The notes under the pieces: generated by a model
What the model was told of the DNA's origin: nothing
Database searches by the model: none
The model's input: the letters and a program-made list of their open reading frames with translations, nothing else
Shown here: positions 60,010 through 64,000 of the stretch, piece after piece
Layout of the letters: each line of letters begins with the position of its first letter
Numbering within the stretch: the first letter of the stretch is position 1
NCBI RefSeq assembly: GCF_019320115.1
Contig: NC_089581.1
Location: 7,937,707 to 8,001,706 of the forward strand
Source: Miscanthus floridulus
Lineage: Eukaryota > Streptophyta > Magnoliopsida > Poales > Poaceae
Direction: 5' to 3'
Length of the DNA stretch: 64,000 nucleotides
Translations under genes and position numbers: made by a program

Positions 60010-60608
60010 GGTCCCAAAATACTGTTGTAAGTTTATAGATTTTAAAATTTAAAATTTAAATTTATCAAAAAAATCTCGGATGTTGACATGGTCTATATGA
60101 AAGTTATATTTATCAATACAATCTACAACTTTGTAGTTGAAAAGTTTTTTTATTTGAAGTTGTTTAGTATCTCAAATATGTGTTATAAGTTTCTTATTTC
60201 CAAATCTCTAAACTTATAACACATATTTAGGACACTAAATAACTTCAAATAAAAAACTTTTAATCTACAATTTTTTAGATCGTATTGATAACTATAACTT
60301 TCATATAGACGTCAACATCCGAGATTGTTGGATAATTTTAAATTTTAAATTTCAAAATATGTGCACTTACAACAATATTTTGGGACCCTTAACAGTTTCA
60401 ATTCAAAAACTTTTCAACTACAAAGTTGTAGATCCTGCCGTGGGCTACAATTTCGATATAAAGTTTGTCTTTATCTGTACTCGTTTGGACCCATTTGGAC
60501 ATAGATGACACCCGAAGCCAATTTTATAGACCTAGAATTAGCATTTTGAAAGTAGAGGAACCTAGATGGCACCCTATGCCAAGTTGAATGATCGCCTGTG
60601 CATTTTCC

Positions 60609-62002
60609 TCTTTTTCATGTTACACTTGTAAACATGACAGAAAAAATAATAAAACCGCGTAACAGTAGAACAAATCTACTTAATAATTCAAATAGAGATA
60701 GCAAACAGGTCATTAGTTAAAGAAGCTTTAACTTTAAACAGTTCCTTCACACATTTACGGAAGTGATAATAAAATTACAATCTTAAAGACATACACTTCG
60801 TTGACTGCTAATAGTTGAGGAAAAAAAACTCAAGCATTTGTAAAACGCGGTTCACCAAGAAACCCTTCGTTCGATAATTTACTACGTTCAAAAAGCATCG
60901 ATCATTTATGTACCAAAAGAAAAGTTACTGCCCTAGACAAGAACATTGTAAATTTTTGTATAGTCAATCGAAGACGAGAAAATTCCAAGAAAAGTTCCAA
61001 AAAGGAAACAACACAAAGAATCTCCCCCTCTCGTACAGACAGGTCTCCTCTCCTGACCAACTTTGGAAAGATGTGCTGCAGGACATGGGAGGGTCACTGT
61101 AGAAACCCCACAATGGATCTGACCGTGTTCTAAAAACAAAAGTTCAGCTGGTAAGGAGATCGCAAAGAAGAGCAGCAACAACAACCAAAAAGCGGACAAA
61201 AGTAACAAGATGCCAAATATGTACTATCATCCAAGCACGCAGCTGTTTCATCAAAAGCTTCTACCTCCAATGGCAGCAAACAAAAGGACACATCCCCAAC
61301 TTGGTACAGCCGTCTGAAGAAGCTGCAGCCTGCAGGGATTTTGGTTCATGGATGTATCTGCATCCATGACGATGCATCTGCATTATTGTTTCTTCAGATT
61401 TTGGTTCATGGATGGCCATCTCTCACACAACAAAGAACCACATATGGAACTGAAAGCAAGTTCCATGTATACAAAGCTTAAGTCAAAAAGGTAAAAAACC
61501 GAGCAGCACAAAAACTGCATCTGACAAATCAGAAAGGAAAGAAGAAAAAGGAAAAGAGATCAAGACAGCACGGCGCTGGCCGCTGGGGCCTTTCTGCGCA
61601 ACAATGGAACGTTTTGGAGTATGTGTTGCACGACACGAGGCTCACTGCAAGCCGAGAGAGAGATTTTTAATTCAACAGTGCCAAAAACTAACTAGTTTCA
61701 AATGAAAAAAGACGCAAAATATTCGAAAAGAAAATCCCTACCTCTGAAAGCTGAAAAAGCTTGTGCTCAAACGACGGCCAACGAAAGAATACGAACCAAA
61801 CGGATGCAACCGAGAAAGTAGATGCAGATCGATACGATTTCCAACGCATCTGCGCGGTGATTTTTTCTGATTTCATGTTCAGGCTTGCCATCTTTCGCGC
61901 AAGAACCTTTTACGGAACAGGGCACTGATCTGCAGTTCACTTCCTCGATGCAAGAAACAACAGTCCAAAAAACAAGAGCAGAAAATCGTTGCAGAGAAAG
62001 CC
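60609..62002. other. Argonaute intron 1, 5' part
   Basis: Non-coding intron sequence. ATTTTGGTTCATGGATG is repeated closely at 61340 and 61397. No gene or transposon recognised. Confidence 0.5.
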
Positions 62003-62061
62003 TGCCATTTCTTTTCGAAGGCGTGGGTGCTGACTGCAGAATAACCTCTCATGGACTGTAG

Positions 62062-62303
62062 GGCCTTGTTTAGATCCTATCAAAGTTCCAAGTTTTTTCA
62101 CTCTCTCTCTATTACATTAATTTTTAGCCGCTTGCATGGAGTATTAAATGTAGGTAAAAAAAATAACTAATTACACAGTTTAGTTGGAAATCACGAGATG
62201 AATCTTTTGAGCCTAGTTGGTCCATGATTGAACAATATTTGTCAAATAAGATGAAAATGGTATTATTCATCAGGTTGAAAAAAGTTTCAATCTAAACGAG
62301 GCT
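62062..62303. mobile_element. MITE in duplication unit A
   Basis: Ends GGCCTTGTTTAGAT and ATCTAAACGAGGCT (inverted). Flanked by TAG on both sides (62059-62061, 62304-62306). The matching empty site is in unit B near 62456. The 3-bp duplication suits a PIF/Harbinger- or CACTA-type MITE. Confidence 0.85.
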
Positions 62304-62531
62304 TAGAGTTGTGACCAGATGAATAGCAGTCCCATCACCGAGGCAACAGCACCATGGACAAGAAGAGAAAACACAGGCTTTAGCGCACAGAGCCACAGCA
62401 TGCCATTTCTTTTCGAAGGCGTGGGTGCTGATTGCAGAACAACCTCTCATGACTGTAGAGATGTGGCCAGATGAATAGCAGTCCCATCACCGAGGCAACA
62501 GCACCGTGGACAAGAAACCGTAGCAAATTAA

Positions 62532-62767
62532 GGCTACTTTAGTTCGCCAAATTTGAGAATTTGGCTGCTTCAGTATTTTTGTTTTTATTTGGTAATTAAT
62601 ATTTAATTATGAACTAATTAGGCTCAAAACGTTTGTCTCGCGATTTCCAACCAAACTGTGCAATTAGTTTTTTTTTCGTCTAAATGCTCTATGCACGTAT
62701 TGCAAGATTCGATGTGATAGCTACTATAACACTTTTTAGGAAACTTTTTGAGAACTAAACACAGCCT
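62532..62767. mobile_element. MITE in duplication unit B
   Basis: Ends GGCTACTTTAGTTC and GAACTAAACACAGCC (inverted), flanked by TAA (62529-62531, 62768-62770). Unit A lacks it at the corresponding point near 62369. Confidence 0.85.
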
Positions 62768-62804
62768 AATGAGAAAACACAGGCTTTAGCGCACAGAGCC
62801 ACGA

Positions 62805-63144
62805 ACAGAAGCCCCACATGAACGTGCATAGCAATATATAGCATAGCACTGGAAACGCAAGATGTTCATATGCTAGTAGGCCAACGTTCCACGGATAGCC
62901 AATTACAAACGAGAAACCACAAGAACAAGCAGCAGAAACGCTGAATCTGACGGATCAAGAACAAAAAAAGCAAGAACCAAAACGAGAGCAGACCATCATC
63001 ACATGTTATCACGTCATACGTACGCATATCCATATACCAGACTCACGCGCACACACAGGACTACCAGATCTTACCAAGCATGCATGGATACGAGAAGATA
63101 CTAGTACATGAGGGGGGAGATGGGAAGGAGGAGGGCTAGCTCAT
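62805..63144. other. Start of Argonaute intron 1
   Basis: Non-coding intron sequence next to exon 1. The expected GT donor at 63143-63144 reads AT on the coding strand. Confidence 0.5.
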
Positions 63145-63913
63145 ATCATAGTGGAACAAGTTGTTGTCCGCGGCGTTGACGAGGAAGTGGTTCGCGCGGA
63201 TCATCACTTTCTTCCCCACAGTGGCGAGGCCCGGCCGAGCCGGGTGCGCGAGCCCCTTCTTGGAGACCGGCGCCAGGTCGAGGTCCGACGCGTCGTCCGC
63301 ACCGGCAGGAGCCGTACCCTGCGCTGCCGCCGCTGGCGGCGCTAGCGCGGTCTCGGAGACGAACAGCTTCTTCTCGGCCTCCTTCGCCAGGTCCGCGGGC
63401 GACGGCGCAGAGGAGGCGGCCGGGTCCGGCTCGGACGCCGGCGTGGAGGCGCTCTGCGGCGCGGGCTGGCGTGGAGGCGCCAGAGTGGAAGACGGAGCAG
63501 CCGGCGACGTCGCCGTCGAGGATGGTGGCGGCGCCCTGATAGTGACCGGGGCTGCCGGAGGCGCAGGCGAGAAGGAGACCTGGGAGGCCGCTGGCGCGAG
63601 CGCCCTGAAGACAGCCGCTCGCCCGGACGGCCGGTACACGGCCATCGGCACCCCCGTACGCGCCCTGGTGCGGCATCACCATGGGCCCGCGGTAGCCCAT
63701 CGGCACCGGGAGCAGGTACGGCCCCGGCGGCCCCGGCGTCACCGGGCGCGGCGTGGAAGGCGGTGGCAGCCAGATGAAGGGCCGGCCTCCGCCTCCGCCG
63801 CCACCACCGCCGCCTCCGGATCCCCCGGCTCCTCCGTGGCCATACGGCGGGCGCTGGTCCCCGCGGTCGCCGCCGCGGCCTCCTCCTCGGCCGCCGCCGC
63901 CGCGGTAAGCCAT
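63145..63913 (-). pseudogene. Argonaute exon 1 (glycine-rich N-terminus), frameshifted
   Basis: It starts MAYRGGGGRGGGRGGDRGDQ, then a glycine run and a proline-rich stretch up to MPHQGAYGG. The conserved continuation (VYRPSGRAAVF, SPADLAKEAEKKLFVSETAL, DLAPVSKKGLAHPARPG, VGKKVMIRANHFLVNAADNN, LFHYD) is in the next frame. The shift falls at a run of five G on the coding strand (five C at 63651-63655); four G would keep one frame. Exon length would then be 768, matching the phase-0 start of exon 2. After the HYD codons the intron begins ATGAGC where a GTGAGC donor would be expected. Confidence 0.85.
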
Positions 63914-64000
63914 GGGAGAAGGGTTGAAGCAGAGGCTCTGGGGTTGGTGGTTTCCCTTGGTTGTGTATAGGAACGAGGGAAAGCAGAGGAGAGGGGAGCG
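63914..64000 (-). promoter_or_regulatory. 5' leader of the Argonaute gene
   Basis: The bases directly upstream of the ATG on the minus strand. The promoter itself lies beyond the window edge; no TATA box is visible in these 87 bases. Confidence 0.4.

Larger units (their letters stand above)
47273..60608. mobile_element. Foldback (long inverted repeat) element split by a Tat-type retrotransposon
   Basis: The left arm (47273-47473, continuing at 60015-60195) and the complement of the right arm (60210-60608) match over nearly their whole length. Shared blocks are GGTGTGCCATCTAGG / GGGTGCCATCTAGG, GGCTTCGGGTG, AACTTTATATC, ACAACTTTGTAGTTGAAAAG, AACTGTTTAGGGTCC / AACTGTTAAGGGTCC and TCTCGGATGTTGAC. 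The centre near 60200 is a further palindrome around TGTTATAAGTTT. Without the inserted retrotransposon it would be about 800 bp and fold into one hairpin. No transposase. Confidence 0.8.
62003..62804. repeat. Tandem duplication of ~150 bp, each copy hit by a different MITE
   Basis: Unit A (62003-62396) and unit B (62401-62804) share TGCCATTTCTTTTCGAAGGC, CCAGATGAATAGCAGTCCCA and GAGAAAACACAGGCTTTAGC in order. Unit A holds a MITE absent from B, and B holds one absent from A. Confidence 0.88.
29930..63913 (-). pseudogene. AGO5/MEL1-type Argonaute gene, 22 exons, with disabling lesions
   Basis: Exons (5' to 3' on minus): 63913-63145, 36427-36222, 36133-35984, 35889-35756, 35665-35556, 35451-35345, 34960-34822, 34742-34626, 34525-34418, 34316-34245, 33988-33869, 33782-33614, 33521-33400, 33316-33176, 33022-32877, 32794-32732, 32649-32585, 32494-32358, 32307-32234, 32153-32059, 31964-31933, 30114-29930. 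About 1085 codons, close to rice MEL1. Glycine-rich N-terminus, ArgoN, PAZ (exons 5-9), MID and PIWI are all traceable. Catalytic D, D and H remain in [19 protein letters not shown] and SRPTHYHV; the end is [10 protein letters not shown]. The tail [15 protein letters not shown] suggests the MEL1/AGO5 clade, whose rice member acts with germline phased small RNAs. Lesions: frameshift at 63651-63655; donor GT to AT at 63143-63144; tryptophan to TGA at 35986-35988; acceptor AG to AT at 35666-35667; arginine to TGA at 34843-34845; exon 18 out of frame; acceptor AG to AC at 32154-32155. Confidence 0.88.

Noticed and set aside
60170..60240. Transcription terminator-like palindrome
   Set aside because: It is the centre of the foldback element; rho-independent terminators are not expected in plant nuclear DNA.
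63161..63970. Plus-strand open frame of 269 residues opposite Argonaute exon 1
   Set aside because: Alanine/glycine/serine-rich shadow of the GC-rich exon; the conserved Argonaute signature is on the minus strand.

Overview
The window is nuclear DNA of a grass. Evidence: spliced genes with GC-rich first exons, grass-type MITEs, a tRNA-derived SINE, nested Ty1/copia and Ty3/gypsy LTR retrotransposons, and an Argonaute of the AGO5/MEL1 clade. The style fits the Andropogoneae (sorghum, sugarcane, Miscanthus, maize), but the species cannot be fixed from the sequence alone.

Layout. 1-3.8 kb: an intact single-exon gene for a nodulin-like/NFD4-type major facilitator membrane protein (1454-3340, +). 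3.8-7.4 kb: small transposons and a decayed gypsy LTR with leader, split by a Pack-MULE-like element. 8.0-21.4 kb: a DNA transposon with inverted ends of about 230 bp and a decayed plant-mobile-domain (PMD) gene, cut in two by a decayed Ty1/copia element (9.53-18.18 kb). 22.45-28.34 kb: an intact 13-exon Cactin gene (+), about 665 codons, with a SINE in intron 5. 29.93-63.91 kb: a 22-exon AGO5/MEL1-type Argonaute gene (-), convergent with Cactin.

The Argonaute gene dominates the window. Its first intron is about 26.7 kb. It holds a gypsy element with direct LTRs and a CATGG target duplication (36.5-46.3 kb), a MITE, and a foldback element (47.27-60.61 kb). The foldback element is itself split by a Tat-type gypsy element on the minus strand (47.47-60.01 kb, GGTCC duplication), which carries a separate antisense gene. 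Intron 21 holds a Pack-MULE-like element. The Argonaute reading frame carries at least two nonsense codons, a one-base frameshift in exon 1, three broken splice sites and one exon whose length does not keep frame. I read it as a recently inactivated pseudogene or null allele, although its overall structure and its DDH catalytic residues are still recognisable.

Only the NFD4-like gene and Cactin look functional. They have unrelated jobs (membrane transport; pre-mRNA splicing) and nothing links them to the Argonaute beyond position. No RNA genes, CRISPR arrays or bacterial-type features were seen. The most informative features are the Argonaute lesions, the orderable nesting of transposons, C-to-T-type decay in the copia element, and the antisense gene in the Tat element.
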